Origin: an uncultured Bacteroidia bacterium | GTDB lineage: Bacteria; Bacteroidota; Bacteroidia; Bacteroidales; UBA932 | Assembly (NCBI GenBank): GCA_902762655.1 | Contig: CACWOZ010000011.1 | Location: forward strand, 1 to 64,000 | Direction: 5' to 3' | Length of the DNA stretch: 64,000 nt | The notes under the pieces: model-generated | Database searches by the model: none | What the model was told of the DNA's origin: nothing | The model's input: the letters and a program-made list of their open reading frames with translations, nothing else | Shown: positions 9,154 to 18,070 of the stretch, piece by piece | How positions within the stretch are numbered: the stretch's first letter is position 1 | Layout: each line of letters begins with the position of its first letter | Made by a program: the position numbers and the translations under genes

Positions 9154-10359
9154 ATGTACAATTTCGACTTTGTTTCAGAGGGCCTCGGGCGGGGCACCAA
9201 CGATGTCAAATGGGATACCTGCGATCCCGATGTTATTCCTATGTGGGTAGCGGAGATGGATTTTCCTGCAGCACCATGCATTCTCAAAGCCCTGCGCGAA
9301 AGGGTGGACAAGGGCATATTCGGATACACCGAGGTACCAGCATCATATTATGAATCAGTCATCCGCTGGTTCGGAAGCCGTCATGGATGGACTATTTCCA
9401 GAGAGCAGATTATCCCGGTGCAGGGCATAGTGCCAGCTACTTCCATAGCCGTGAAGGCTCTCACCAATCCAGGCGACAAGGTTGTTTTGAACGTGCCCGC
9501 ATACAACTGCTTTTTCCACAATATCACCAACCAAGGCTGCGAAACCAGCGAGAGCCGCCTGCTCTGGAATCCTGCATTAAAGCGCTACGAAATGGATTTC
9601 GACGACATCGAGCGCCGTTGCGCGGATCCTGCCGCAAAGGCTTTCCTGCTTTGCAACCCTCACAACCCCTCCGGCAGACTTTGGACCCGCGAGGAACTGG
9701 TACGCCTCGGCGATATATGCCTGAAGCATGGCGTCATGATCATAAGCGATGAGATTCATTGCGAGATAGTCGCTCCGGGCAAGAAGTACGTACCTTTCGC
9801 GTCCATTTCGGAAGAGTTCGCCCGGAACAGCATTTCCTTCGTCTCCCCTACCAAGGGATTCAATATCGCCGGCGTACAGATAGCCAATATCATCAGTGCC
9901 AATGAGGATTTGCGAAGACGCATGGACCGTGTGATAAACATCTGGGAGCATTGCGATGTGAATCAGTTCGGCATCGTGGCCCTGCAGGCGGCTTACACCG
10001 ACGAGGGGGCGGCCTGGCTGGAGCGGATGAATGCACTGGTTCACAGCAATTTCGTAATGCTTCGCGATCTTTTCGCGGAACGCTTCCCCGCTGTCCGCAT
10101 CCCCGAACTTGAAGCCACCTATCTTCTATGGGCGGATTTTGCAGATGCTTTCAGGCCGGCAAAACACTGCGAGGGCGCTGCCGGGCAGGAGGGCAAGACA
10201 GTTGCAGAGTATCTGCTGAAAAACAACAGGGTGCGAATCAACGACGGAGCCATCTACGGCGGGCCTTCCGGCTGCCGCATCAACCTTGCCTGCCCTGAGG
10301 CCACAATGAAAGAAGGCCTCCGGCGAATCGCCGAAGGCCTCGATCTATTGATTGGTTAA
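9154..10359 (+). CDS. PatB/MalY-type pyridoxal-phosphate aminotransferase (probable C-S beta-lyase)
   Basis: Fold-type I PLP enzyme of the MalY/PatB cystathionine beta-lyase group, 401 residues. The motif DVIPMWVAEMDFPAAP near the N-terminus is diagnostic. The PLP-site segments CNPHNPSGR and SDEIHCE are present, and the Schiff-base lysine lies in SPTKGFNIAG. ATG 9154 follows the MATE stop by 1 nt; an upstream TTG at 9145 would overlap it. Known members cleave cystathionine or cysteine conjugates to release thiols. Coupling to a MATE exporter could mean handling of thio-conjugates, but that is inference. Confidence 0.9.
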   Translation: MYNFDFVSEGLGRGTNDVKWDTCDPDVIPMWVAEMDFPAAPCILKALRERVDKGIFGYTEVPASYYESVIRWFGSRHGWTISREQIIPVQGIVPATSIAVKALTNPGDKVVLNVPAYNCFFHNITNQGCETSESRLLWNPALKRYEMDFDDIERRCADPAAKAFLLCNPHNPSGRLWTREELVRLGDICLKHGVMIISDEIHCEIVAPGKKYVPFASISEEFARNSISFVSPTKGFNIAGVQIANIISANEDLRRRMDRVINIWEHCDVNQFGIVALQAAYTDEGAAWLERMNALVHSNFVMLRDLFAERFPAVRIPELEATYLLWADFADAFRPAKHCEGAAGQEGKTVAEYLLKNNRVRINDGAIYGGPSGCRINLACPEATMKEGLRRIAEGLDLLIG

Positions 10360-10361
10360 AA

Positions 10362-11654
10362 TCAGAAGGTATATTTAAGGAGACCCTGCACGCGGTGATT
10401 GGTCACCCAGTGCAGTCCCTGATCATACAGACCGTTAGCCAGGTTCATGCCCTTGGCCTTGTCGCCATACTGTACGGAGGTAAGCTCATACTCTAGGCCG
10501 AAAGCCACCTTGCCGAGATTGTAGATGACGGTAGGAGTCAGACGGAGCATCTGGTTGAAATTACTGAAACTATTGCCGCTGAACCAGAAATAATCTGTTT
10601 CTTTGGTGGCGCCTGCAGGCTTCACAATAGCTTCTGCGGTGCCGAAGTTTTTCACATAACCAGCGAAAAGGATACCCTGAAGCTTCTTACCGTAAACAAG
10701 ACTCAACCAACTGGAAGAGTTGCGGGTAGGAGTGTATTTGCGATTATTGTCGGCAAGGACTTCGCTGACACCGTATCCACCGTTCAGATTGAGATGGTCG
10801 CCTGCTTCAGCATAGACAGTCTTGAATTTAACACTGAAGAGGTCCTTCGCATACTGCGCATAGAAGAAAGGGATGAACGTAGTGATACGGTCGGAACGGA
10901 AACCATACTCATCACTAAGGACTGGCTTGATGCTCAGCATATTAATACCAGCACGCATCAGAAGGCCGTCAGCCTTATAATTCAAACCGAGATACAGCTC
11001 CGGAGTATTACCATATTTTATATAACTGGCACTCTTTCCGTCCGGGCCGGTGGAGGCGTACTGCATCTGCCACAGAGCAGCGGCGGTAAGTGAAAGGCCG
11101 CTGCCGATATTATAGTCCAACTGAGCCAGAGGAGTACGGCTGAATGGGCCGAAGGGAGCACCGGTGTTTAGGGAGAATACATCTGGCATGTCTGCAGCCA
11201 TAGGATGCCAACTCTGACCAGCCTTGATCGTAAAGTCGTTCTTAGCAAGGGTGACAAAAGCCTGCCTCAAGCGGAAGTTGGCCGTACCGGTAGTTTTGTC
11301 CTCGACATTATTCCTAGGCGTAGTAGAACTCAAGCCATTGTAGAAGTCACCCTCTACACGGGCACCTACCTTCCATCCTTCGATTTCATAACCCTTTACC
11401 TCTACCCAAAGGCGGGAAGTGAGGGCGGCGAAGCGGAAATTAGGGAAGGCGTTGACATCATCCCCGTTTGCAGCAAGCTGCTCGTCATAAGGAACATAAG
11501 TAAAGAAATCCTCAGTAAGACCTATCATCTTACGGGTGTCGAATGCATAGAAATTACGGATGAATCCGTGAACCTCGATGCTGGGCTTGCTCTCCTGTGC
11601 AAATGCGGAAAGGGAGAAAACAGCGAAAGCAATGATTGTAAATATCTTTTTCAT
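10362..11654 (-). CDS. DcaP-like outer-membrane porin/beta-barrel protein
   Basis: Probable outer-membrane channel of 430 residues with a Sec signal peptide (MKKIFTIIAFAVFSLSAFAQ). It is rich in alternating amphipathic beta strands with many Gly/Tyr/Phe and ends in a phenylalanine (LLKYTF), as expected for BAM substrates. The segments LRQAFVTL and IKAGQSWHPM resemble DcaP-type dicarboxylate porins. The open frame extends upstream to 11789, but that part overlaps the transporter gene and lacks a signal peptide, so ATG 11654 is used. It starts 10 nt after the DASS transporter gene, suggesting passage of the same organic acids across the outer membrane. Confidence 0.78.
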   Translation of the reverse strand: MKKIFTIIAFAVFSLSAFAQESKPSIEVHGFIRNFYAFDTRKMIGLTEDFFTYVPYDEQLAANGDDVNAFPNFRFAALTSRLWVEVKGYEIEGWKVGARVEGDFYNGLSSTTPRNNVEDKTTGTANFRLRQAFVTLAKNDFTIKAGQSWHPMAADMPDVFSLNTGAPFGPFSRTPLAQLDYNIGSGLSLTAAALWQMQYASTGPDGKSASYIKYGNTPELYLGLNYKADGLLMRAGINMLSIKPVLSDEYGFRSDRITTFIPFFYAQYAKDLFSVKFKTVYAEAGDHLNLNGGYGVSEVLADNNRKYTPTRNSSSWLSLVYGKKLQGILFAGYVKNFGTAEAIVKPAGATKETDYFWFSGNSFSNFNQMLRLTPTVIYNLGKVAFGLEYELTSVQYGDKAKGMNLANGLYDQGLHWVTNHRVQGLLKYTF

Positions 11655-11664
11655 TTCGTGAGGT

Positions 11665-13113
11665 TTAGGCAAAAGGGAAAAGTTTGGTGAGCCAGAAGAA
11701 ACCAAGCACAAATCCGACAACACCGACAATAATACCGACCTTGGCCATATCCTTGGTCTCAACCAGTCCGGTGGAAGAAGCAATGGCATTCGGAGGAGTT
11801 GAAATCGGGAAGAGCATCGCGATGGACGCGCAGACTGCGATGAAGGAAATCATTGCCTGGGTTCCTCCGAGAGCCATGAAACTTGCGTTGTTGGCCGCAT
11901 TCGGATCCGCCATGCCTTCGGCGACAACTATAAGGATAGGTATCAGCAGCGCAGCAGTAGCGGAGTTGCTGATGAAGTTGGAAAGGAAGTAGCAGACGAG
12001 GCCGGCCACGATTAACACGACTACGACGGACATGCTTCCGAAAGGAATTGCCTCGATAAGCACCTTTGCAAGGCCCGTGCCTTGCAGGGCGGTTCCGAGT
12101 GCGAAACCTCCGGCCACCAACCAGAGCACGCTCCAGTTGATTTCCTTGATATCTTCCTTGGTGAAGATCCCGGTAGCAGTGAGAACACCCAGAGGGATAA
12201 GGGCGACAACGTTGGAGTTGATGTGGTGGATCTGTTCTGTCATCCAGAGGAGGATGGTGCCGATGAAGGTAACCCATACCACGGTGGTCTTCCAATCTTT
12301 CTTGCGCTTGTTCTCAGGAATATTCAGGACAACCTCCTTGCTCTTGAAGGGGAAGAATATCTGGAGGAGAATCCAGGCGAAGAGAATCATTATAAGCACA
12401 TAAGGAACCATGCGGAAAGTCCAGTCAGCAAATCCGACGGCCTTGCCGGCATCCTCGAGGAAACGCACAGCGGTGGCATTAGGAGGTGTTCCGATAGGAG
12501 TGCCTATACCACCGAGGTTGGCTGCGACAGGGATTGCGAGCGAAAGGCCGATACGGCCCTTGTCATCGGAAGGAAGAGCAGCGAGCACCGGAGCCAGGAA
12601 GGCGAGCATCATGGCTGCAGTCGCAGTGTTGCTCATGAACATGGAGAAGATGGAAATCACCAGCAGGAACCCGAGGAGCACCATCTTGGGTTTCTTTCCG
12701 AAGGGCTTCAGGAGGAAACGGGCCATGGTGACGTCCAGACCATATTTCTCTGCCATGATGGCCAGCACGAAACCACCGAGGAAAAGCATCACGACCGGAT
12801 CCGCAAAGGATGCCATCAGGTCTTTGTAATTGACCAGCTTGCCAGCCTCGGGGGTGCATAGGAAGCCGAGTCCCTTATTGGAAACGGTCAGCAGCGAAAG
12901 AACGATGACCAGAAGGGAGGTGGTCCAGTTGGGGATGATTTCGAAGATCCACATCAGAGCGGCAAACACGAAGAGTGCTATCACACGCTGCTGGGTTGCG
13001 GTAAGGGCGTCGATGCCGAAGAACGAAGTAGGCACTGCCCAGAGGAATATCGTGGCTATAAGCACTATAGGCAGAAGCACACAATACTTGACATTGAATT
13101 TCTTGTCAGACAT
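11665..13113 (-). CDS. DASS-family (SLC13-type) dicarboxylate/anion:Na+ symporter
   Basis: Polytopic inner-membrane transporter of 482 residues with about 11-12 hydrophobic helices. The two SNT-type substrate/sodium loops of the DASS family are visible: MFMSNTATAAMM in the first half and NFISNSATAALL in the second. Each is followed by a Pro-containing motif (IGTPIGTPPNATA and FPISTPPNAIA). Substrates in this family are succinate, fumarate, malate or citrate. ATG 13113 gives MSDKKFNVKY; the longer frame to 13161 runs into the gdhA terminator. It forms an operon with the DcaP-like porin and has its own promoter after gdhA. Confidence 0.92.
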   Translation of the reverse strand: MSDKKFNVKYCVLLPIVLIATIFLWAVPTSFFGIDALTATQQRVIALFVFAALMWIFEIIPNWTTSLLVIVLSLLTVSNKGLGFLCTPEAGKLVNYKDLMASFADPVVMLFLGGFVLAIMAEKYGLDVTMARFLLKPFGKKPKMVLLGFLLVISIFSMFMSNTATAAMMLAFLAPVLAALPSDDKGRIGLSLAIPVAANLGGIGTPIGTPPNATAVRFLEDAGKAVGFADWTFRMVPYVLIMILFAWILLQIFFPFKSKEVVLNIPENKRKKDWKTTVVWVTFIGTILLWMTEQIHHINSNVVALIPLGVLTATGIFTKEDIKEINWSVLWLVAGGFALGTALQGTGLAKVLIEAIPFGSMSVVVVLIVAGLVCYFLSNFISNSATAALLIPILIVVAEGMADPNAANNASFMALGGTQAMISFIAVCASIAMLFPISTPPNAIASSTGLVETKDMAKVGIIVGVVGFVLGFFWLTKLFPFA

Positions 13114-13141
13114 ATTTTGGTTAAACTGTATATTATTCGCA

Positions 13142-13173
13142 CAAAAAATGCAACCGCCCATAAAGGCGGCTGC
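13142..13173 (-). terminator. Rho-independent terminator of gdhA
   Basis: On the minus strand, arms at 13165-13173 and 13150-13158 form a 9-bp GC-rich stem with one wobble. They are followed by ATTTTTTGT (13141-13149 complement). It is placed 43 nt after the gdhA stop. Confidence 0.75.
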
Positions 13174-13180
13174 AAAGTTA
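13173..13180 (-). promoter_or_regulatory. -7 promoter box of the DASS-porin operon
   Basis: TAACTTTG on the minus strand, abutting the 5' arm of the gdhA terminator. Transcription from it would start inside the terminator stem, about 54 nt before ATG 13113. Confidence 0.5.
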
Positions 13181-13215
13181 CTAATTATTTATAAATAATT
13201 AAATTAAAACTCGGC

Positions 13216-14559
13216 TTAAATAATACCCTGCTCGAGCATGGCGGTGGCGACCTTCATGAAACCGGCGATATTTGCGCCTTTCACATAGTCGATACTGCCG
13301 TCAGCGCGGGTTCCGAACTTGACGCACTGCTCATGGATACTCTCCATGATGTGATGCAGACGGTCGTCCACTTCCTGTGCAGTCCAGCTGAGGTGTGCAG
13401 CATTTTGGGTCATCTCGAGACCGGAAGTTGCAACACCGCCGGCGTTCACGGCCTTCCCGGGAGCGAATAGGATTCCGTTGTTCTGGAAGAAGTGGATAGC
13501 GCCGGGCTGGCATCCCATATTGGACACCTCACAGCAGCACCAGCAGCCGTTTGCCTTAAGTTCCTTCGCATCATCCTCGCTGAGTTCGTTCTGGAATGCG
13601 CAAGGGAGGGCGATGTCGCAAGGAACGCTCCATGCCTTCTTGCCGGCCACGAACTGGGTCTTGCCGGGGAACTTGACAGCCATATCCTCAACCTTGTTGC
13701 GGTTGGATGCGCGCATGTCGAGCATGTAGTCATTCATCTCGGGAGTCATGCCGTCAGGAACGATGCAAACACCGTCCGGTCCGGAAATTGCGACCACCTT
13801 TGCACCGAGTTGGGTAGCTTTCTTCACTGCTCCCCATGCCACATTGCCGAAGCCGGAGATCGCGACCTTCTTGCCCTTGATATCCTTACCTGCCTTGTGG
13901 AGAAGGTGCTGGGTAAAGTAGAGGGCACCGAAGCCGGTTGCCTCGGGACGGAGGATGGATCCACCCCAGGTCATGCCTTTTCCGGTGAGGACTCCGGTAT
14001 GATACTCGCGTGCGAGTTTCTGGTACATTCCGTTCAGGAAACCGATTTCGCGTCCGCCGACACCTACATCTCCCGCAGGGATGTCCTGGTCGGGACCGAT
14101 GCAGCGCCAGAGTTCAAGCATGAATGCCTGGCAGAAACGCATGATTTCGGCATCGCTCTTTCCAACGGGGTCAAAGTCGGATCCGCCCTTGGCACCGCCC
14201 ATAGGAAGGGTCGTAAGGGCATTCTTGAAGGTCTGCTCGAAACCGAGGAACTTGAGCATGGAAGGTGTTACTGCCTTATGGAAGCGAAGTCCTCCTTTGT
14301 AGGGGCCGATGGCGCTGTTGAACTGCACACGGTATCCAAGGTTGGTCTGGACTTCACCTTTGTCGTCAATCCAAGTGACGCGGAATGTGAAGATGCGGTC
14401 CGGTTCGACCATCCTCTCCACGATCTTCGCCTTCTCGAATTCGGGATGCTGATTGTAAACTTCTTCAATACTTTCGAGCACTTCCTGCACTGCCTGAAGA
14501 TACTCGTTTTCCCCAGGATGTTTGGCCTGGAGCATCGCCATTATTTCTGACGTTTTCAT
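13216..14559 (-). CDS. gdhA: NADP-specific glutamate dehydrogenase
   Basis: Cytoplasmic hexameric enzyme interconverting 2-oxoglutarate plus ammonia and glutamate. The 447-residue length is that of the classical 450-residue GdhA type. The substrate-binding segment GPYKGGLRFH, the catalytic lysine segment LPMGGAKGGSDFDP, and the Rossmann motif ISGFGNVAWGA are all present. It lies 25 nt downstream of korB, whose enzyme makes or uses 2-oxoglutarate, so the pair could feed reductively made 2-oxoglutarate into glutamate. It ends in a good intrinsic terminator. Confidence 0.97.
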   Translation of the reverse strand: MKTSEIMAMLQAKHPGENEYLQAVQEVLESIEEVYNQHPEFEKAKIVERMVEPDRIFTFRVTWIDDKGEVQTNLGYRVQFNSAIGPYKGGLRFHKAVTPSMLKFLGFEQTFKNALTTLPMGGAKGGSDFDPVGKSDAEIMRFCQAFMLELWRCIGPDQDIPAGDVGVGGREIGFLNGMYQKLAREYHTGVLTGKGMTWGGSILRPEATGFGALYFTQHLLHKAGKDIKGKKVAISGFGNVAWGAVKKATQLGAKVVAISGPDGVCIVPDGMTPEMNDYMLDMRASNRNKVEDMAVKFPGKTQFVAGKKAWSVPCDIALPCAFQNELSEDDAKELKANGCWCCCEVSNMGCQPGAIHFFQNNGILFAPGKAVNAGGVATSGLEMTQNAAHLSWTAQEVDDRLHHIMESIHEQCVKFGTRADGSIDYVKGANIAGFMKVATAMLEQGII

Positions 14560-14584
14560 TGTGTGTTATTAAAAAAGGGTTGGT

Positions 14585-15604
14585 TTATTTCACTTCCCAC
14601 GTAGAGCCGCTGTTAAGCAGGTCGTCCACGCAGTGAATCTTGGATTTCTGCATCACGTCCTTCACCTGGTCGCGCACGCCGTCGTCGTAAGTAACGTCCT
14701 TCACGTCGCGGATGACGCCGAGGGCAACAGGGAAATCGGGATACTTCATGTCTGCAAGCATCATGTGGATGCCTGCATTCTCGCAGTGAGCATCGTGCAC
14801 GAGGATATCATCCTCGGTGTAGCCGTCCTCTCCGATTTTGACCACCTTGAGCCCCAGGCCGTCGAGCACCAGGCCCTTGTCGCGGTTCTTGCCGAAGATC
14901 ATCTTCTCGCCATGGCGGAGAATGATGGTGCGGTCTGCACGGGTGGCAGCGTCGGAAATGTCGCGATGTGCTCCGTCATTGAAAATCACGCAGTTGGTGA
15001 GCATTTCCATGACGGATGCACCGTCGTGCAGGGCAGCGGCGGTCATGATTTCCTCATTGAGTTTCAGTTCCACATCCAGGCTGCGGGCGAAGAAAGTTCC
15101 CTTGGCGCCAAGCACGAGGCTTCCGGGGTTGAATGGATGCTCCACGGTGCCGTAAGGAGAGGTCTTGGTAATCGCTCCGAACTTGGAAGTCGGGGAATAC
15201 TGTCCCTTTGTGAGGCCATAAATCTGGTTGTTGAAAAGGATTATATTGATGTCGATGTTGCGGCGGATGGCGTGGATGAAGTGGTTTCCCCCAATTGCCA
15301 GGGCGTCGCCATCACCGCAGGCCTGCCATACGGTAAGCCATGGATTCGCCACCTTGATGCCGGTAGAGATGGCCGTTGCACGGCCGTGGATGCTATGGAA
15401 ACCATAGGTATCCATATAATAAGGAAGGCGCGAGGAGCATCCGATGCCGGATACCACCACATAGCGTTCCTTCTCGTAGTTCAATGCAGAGCTAACCTTG
15501 GGCAGAGCCCTCTGCAGGGCAGCCAGCACGGCATGGTCGCCGCAGCCGGGGCACCAGCGTACTTCCTGGTCAGACTTGAAATCCTTAAAAGAGAGTGTTG
15601 CCAT
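14585..15604 (-). CDS. korB: 2-oxoacid:ferredoxin oxidoreductase, beta subunit
   Basis: Thiamine-diphosphate-binding beta subunit, probably of 2-oxoglutarate:ferredoxin oxidoreductase (KorB), 339 residues. The Fe-S/ThDP start RWCPGCGDHAVL is followed by the ThDP segment QACGDGDALAIGGNHF and by FNNQIYGLTKGQYSPTS, typical of KorB. It is 1 nt downstream of korA. The oxygen-sensitive enzyme fits an anaerobe, running either as oxidative decarboxylation or as reductive succinyl-CoA carboxylation. Assignment to 2-oxoglutarate rather than pyruvate rests on the two-subunit layout and the gdhA neighbour. Confidence 0.93.
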   Translation of the reverse strand: MATLSFKDFKSDQEVRWCPGCGDHAVLAALQRALPKVSSALNYEKERYVVVSGIGCSSRLPYYMDTYGFHSIHGRATAISTGIKVANPWLTVWQACGDGDALAIGGNHFIHAIRRNIDINIILFNNQIYGLTKGQYSPTSKFGAITKTSPYGTVEHPFNPGSLVLGAKGTFFARSLDVELKLNEEIMTAAALHDGASVMEMLTNCVIFNDGAHRDISDAATRADRTIILRHGEKMIFGKNRDKGLVLDGLGLKVVKIGEDGYTEDDILVHDAHCENAGIHMMLADMKYPDFPVALGVIRDVKDVTYDDGVRDQVKDVMQKSKIHCVDDLLNSGSTWEVK

Positions 15605-15605
15605 A

Positions 15606-17447
15606 TCAGAGAGCCTCCTTGATTGCGTCCACGAGTTCGCTCACGAGGAACGGCTGCCCCTGGACCTTGCCAAACTTGATGATCTTAGCATCGGGGAAGA
15701 GCCCGAGCAGGTAATTCGCGAACTGACCGCTGTTGAGTTCGCATACCAGCACCTTGTCGAAGCCTGACAGGACTGCGCCGGTATTGCGTGGAACAGGATA
15801 TATGTAGTCGAAGTGCGCACGGGAGACTTCTGCACCCGATGCACGGACTTCATTTACGGCAGACAGGATATGGCCGTAGGTCCCGCCCCAGCCAACCACG
15901 AGGAGTTTGCCCTTTGCAGGGCCGTCCAGTTCGAGTGCGGGGATGAAATCGGCAATCTTCTGCACCTTCGCCTCGCGCTCCGCAACCATAAGGGCATGGT
16001 TTGCAGGATCGGAGGATAAGACTCCATTGTGGTTCTTCTCAAGTCCTCCCACACGATGCTCGAAGCCCTTCTGGCCGGGGATAGCCCACTTGCGCACCAG
16101 GGTTTCAGGATCACGTTCAAAAGGCTTGAATTTGCCATCCTCAGGGAGGCTCTTGGCAAATGGAGGATTGATAGCAGGATAATTCTTCATGGAAGGAATC
16201 AGCCATGGTTCACTTCCGTTGCCCAGGAAACCCTCGGAGAGCATCAGGACAGGGGTCATGTGCTCAAGGGCAATCTTGGCGGCATTGAATGCTGTGTCGA
16301 AGCAGTTCGAAGGGGAATGGGCCGCCACCACGGGGATGGGGCATTCACCGTTGCGGCCATAGAGAGCCTGGTTCAGATCGGTCTGCTCGGTCTTCGTAGG
16401 GATACCGGTAGAAGGACCGGCACGCTGCACATCCACCACTACCAGAGGGAGTTCCGCCATGACTGCGAGTCCAAGGGCCTCGCTCTTAAGCGACAGTCCG
16501 GGACCGGAGGTCGTGGTTACGGCGAGATTTCCTGCATAGGATGCGCCTATGGCGGTGCATATGCCCGCGATCTCGTCCTCTGCCTGCAAAGTCTTGGCTC
16601 CAAGGCTCTTGTGGATTGCGAGTTCCTCAAGGATATTGGTGGCCGGCGTAATAGGATAGGACCCGCAGAAAAGCGGCAGGCCGCTCTTTTCGGATGCTGC
16701 CAGGAGGCCCCATGCAGTGGCCTGGTTGCCGGTAATGTTGCGATATTTGCCTTTCTTGGGGTGGGAAGGCTCGATATGATAGGTGTTGGCTATCATCTGC
16801 ATGTTGGAGGCGTAGTTGAAACCGTCCTTCAACACCTTCTTGTTCGGCTCGATAACCTCCGGATGCTTCTTCGCGAACTTCCTTTCAAGATATGCATAGA
16901 TGTAGTCCAGCGGACGGTCGTAAATGAAACAGGCCATACCGAGAGTGAACATGTTCTTGCACTTCCGTATAGCCTTGATATCCATTCCGCTGTCCTTGAG
17001 ACTGAATTCTGTCAGTTCGGTAATAGGTGCAACTATGAGCACCCTGTCTTCCACGCCGAGTTCCTCGAAAGGATTGTCCGTTTTGAAGCCTGCCTTGCGC
17101 AGGCCGGGTTCGTCGAAAGCATTGGAATCAACCAAAATCATCGCGGTGCGTTTGCACCATTTTGCGTTTGCCATGAGTGCGGCAGGATTCATTGCCACAA
17201 GCAGATCGCAGAAATCGCCCGGAGTGCTGACATCGCTGCTGCCTATATGCACCTGGAATCCGGACACTCCGGACACGGTGCCCTGAGGGGCGCGAATCTC
17301 CGCGGGATAATCCGGGAAAGTAGAAAGTTGGTTGCCGTAGATGGCGGACATATCTGCAAAAAGAGACCCGGTGAGCTGCATGCCGTCACCGGAATCTCCT
17401 GCAAAACGAATCACAACATCTTTGGCGTCAATAACCTTGTGTTGCAT
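15606..17447 (-). CDS. korA: 2-oxoacid:ferredoxin oxidoreductase, fused gamma-alpha subunit
   Basis: 613 residues combining an N-terminal gamma-type domain (about 1-190, beginning VVIRFAGDSGDGMQLTG) with the alpha subunit pyrimidine-binding domain (from about 225, YPITPATNILEEL) and the C-terminal transketolase-like domain (LLVVGWGGTYGHI). This gamma-alpha fusion is standard in Bacteroidetes KorA. The TTTSGPGLSLKSEALGLAVM segment is strongly conserved. It is followed directly by korB and then gdhA. I see no good -7 box in the 44-nt gap to the ompH-like gene upstream, so it may be read from the envelope operon. Confidence 0.94.
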   Translation of the reverse strand: MQHKVIDAKDVVIRFAGDSGDGMQLTGSLFADMSAIYGNQLSTFPDYPAEIRAPQGTVSGVSGFQVHIGSSDVSTPGDFCDLLVAMNPAALMANAKWCKRTAMILVDSNAFDEPGLRKAGFKTDNPFEELGVEDRVLIVAPITELTEFSLKDSGMDIKAIRKCKNMFTLGMACFIYDRPLDYIYAYLERKFAKKHPEVIEPNKKVLKDGFNYASNMQMIANTYHIEPSHPKKGKYRNITGNQATAWGLLAASEKSGLPLFCGSYPITPATNILEELAIHKSLGAKTLQAEDEIAGICTAIGASYAGNLAVTTTSGPGLSLKSEALGLAVMAELPLVVVDVQRAGPSTGIPTKTEQTDLNQALYGRNGECPIPVVAAHSPSNCFDTAFNAAKIALEHMTPVLMLSEGFLGNGSEPWLIPSMKNYPAINPPFAKSLPEDGKFKPFERDPETLVRKWAIPGQKGFEHRVGGLEKNHNGVLSSDPANHALMVAEREAKVQKIADFIPALELDGPAKGKLLVVGWGGTYGHILSAVNEVRASGAEVSRAHFDYIYPVPRNTGAVLSGFDKVLVCELNSGQFANYLLGLFPDAKIIKFGKVQGQPFLVSELVDAIKEAL

Positions 17448-17491
17448 TATTAATTATTGTGATAATTACAGTTTTAAAACATTGCCGTCTT

Positions 17492-18058
17492 TTACTTTGC
17501 GTTTGATGCGGCCTGTGCCTGGGCGGCAAGTTCTGCCTGGAGGCTCTCAAGGGTCCTGCTTTCAGGAATTCCAAGGGCCTTGCGGCATTCACCGGTAATA
17601 TCGGTGCTCTGAGCCTCATCGATGTAGAGGACCGAGCCGCGGTCGAACACGAAAATGTATCCGCCAGCCTTGGCAATCTCGTTCATCTTTTCCTGAGCCT
17701 TCTTATAGATGGGCTCCATGAGTTTCTGCTGCTGTTCCTGAAGTTCCTGCTCGACATTCTGGCTGAATTCCTGTATGCGCTGCTGGATCTGGGTGAGTTC
17801 ATCCTCCTTGGTCTTGCGGGTGGCAGGAGTATAGGAGTTGACATTCTGCTGATACTTGGCATACTTGTCCTGGAATTCGTTCATCATCTCCTGATAGGAT
17901 TCCTGTGCATTTTTCTGCGACTCCTGGATCACGGCACGTGCCTGATCGGACTCGGGCATGAGTTGCACGAGCTCCTGGAAATTCACATGAGCGAACTTCT
18001 GTGCCGAAGCTGCCACACCGATGAGCGAAACCGCTGCAATCAAAAGAATCTTTTTCAT
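17492..18058 (-). CDS. OmpH/Skp-family periplasmic chaperone
   Basis: 188 residues with a Sec signal peptide (LIAAVSLIGVAASAQKFAHV) and a long Gln/Glu-rich coiled-coil hairpin (about 45-120) forming Skp-type tentacles. A short beta strand region (YIFVFDRGSVLYIDEAQSTD) precedes an Ala/Gln-rich tail. Skp-type proteins hold unfolded outer-membrane proteins in the periplasm. It lies 12 nt downstream of bamA, whose machinery would receive its clients. A second family member, a lipoprotein, is at 22985-23596. Confidence 0.92.
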   Translation of the reverse strand: MKKILLIAAVSLIGVAASAQKFAHVNFQELVQLMPESDQARAVIQESQKNAQESYQEMMNEFQDKYAKYQQNVNSYTPATRKTKEDELTQIQQRIQEFSQNVEQELQEQQQKLMEPIYKKAQEKMNEIAKAGGYIFVFDRGSVLYIDEAQSTDITGECRKALGIPESRTLESLQAELAAQAQAASNAK

Positions 18059-18070
18059 ATCTAATCTTAA

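Noticed and set aside
8277-9329. 350-codon open frame antisense to the MATE gene
   Set aside because: Typical shadow of a high-GC third-position gene; its translation is rich in His/Gly/Arg with no membrane or domain pattern.
10315-10339. Hairpin at the patB 3' end
   Set aside because: A GC-rich near-palindrome inside the coding sequence without a T-run; not strong enough to call a terminator.
11655-11789. Longer start for the DcaP-like porin at 11789
   Set aside because: It would place 45 non-conserved residues before an obvious Sec signal peptide and overlap the transporter gene.
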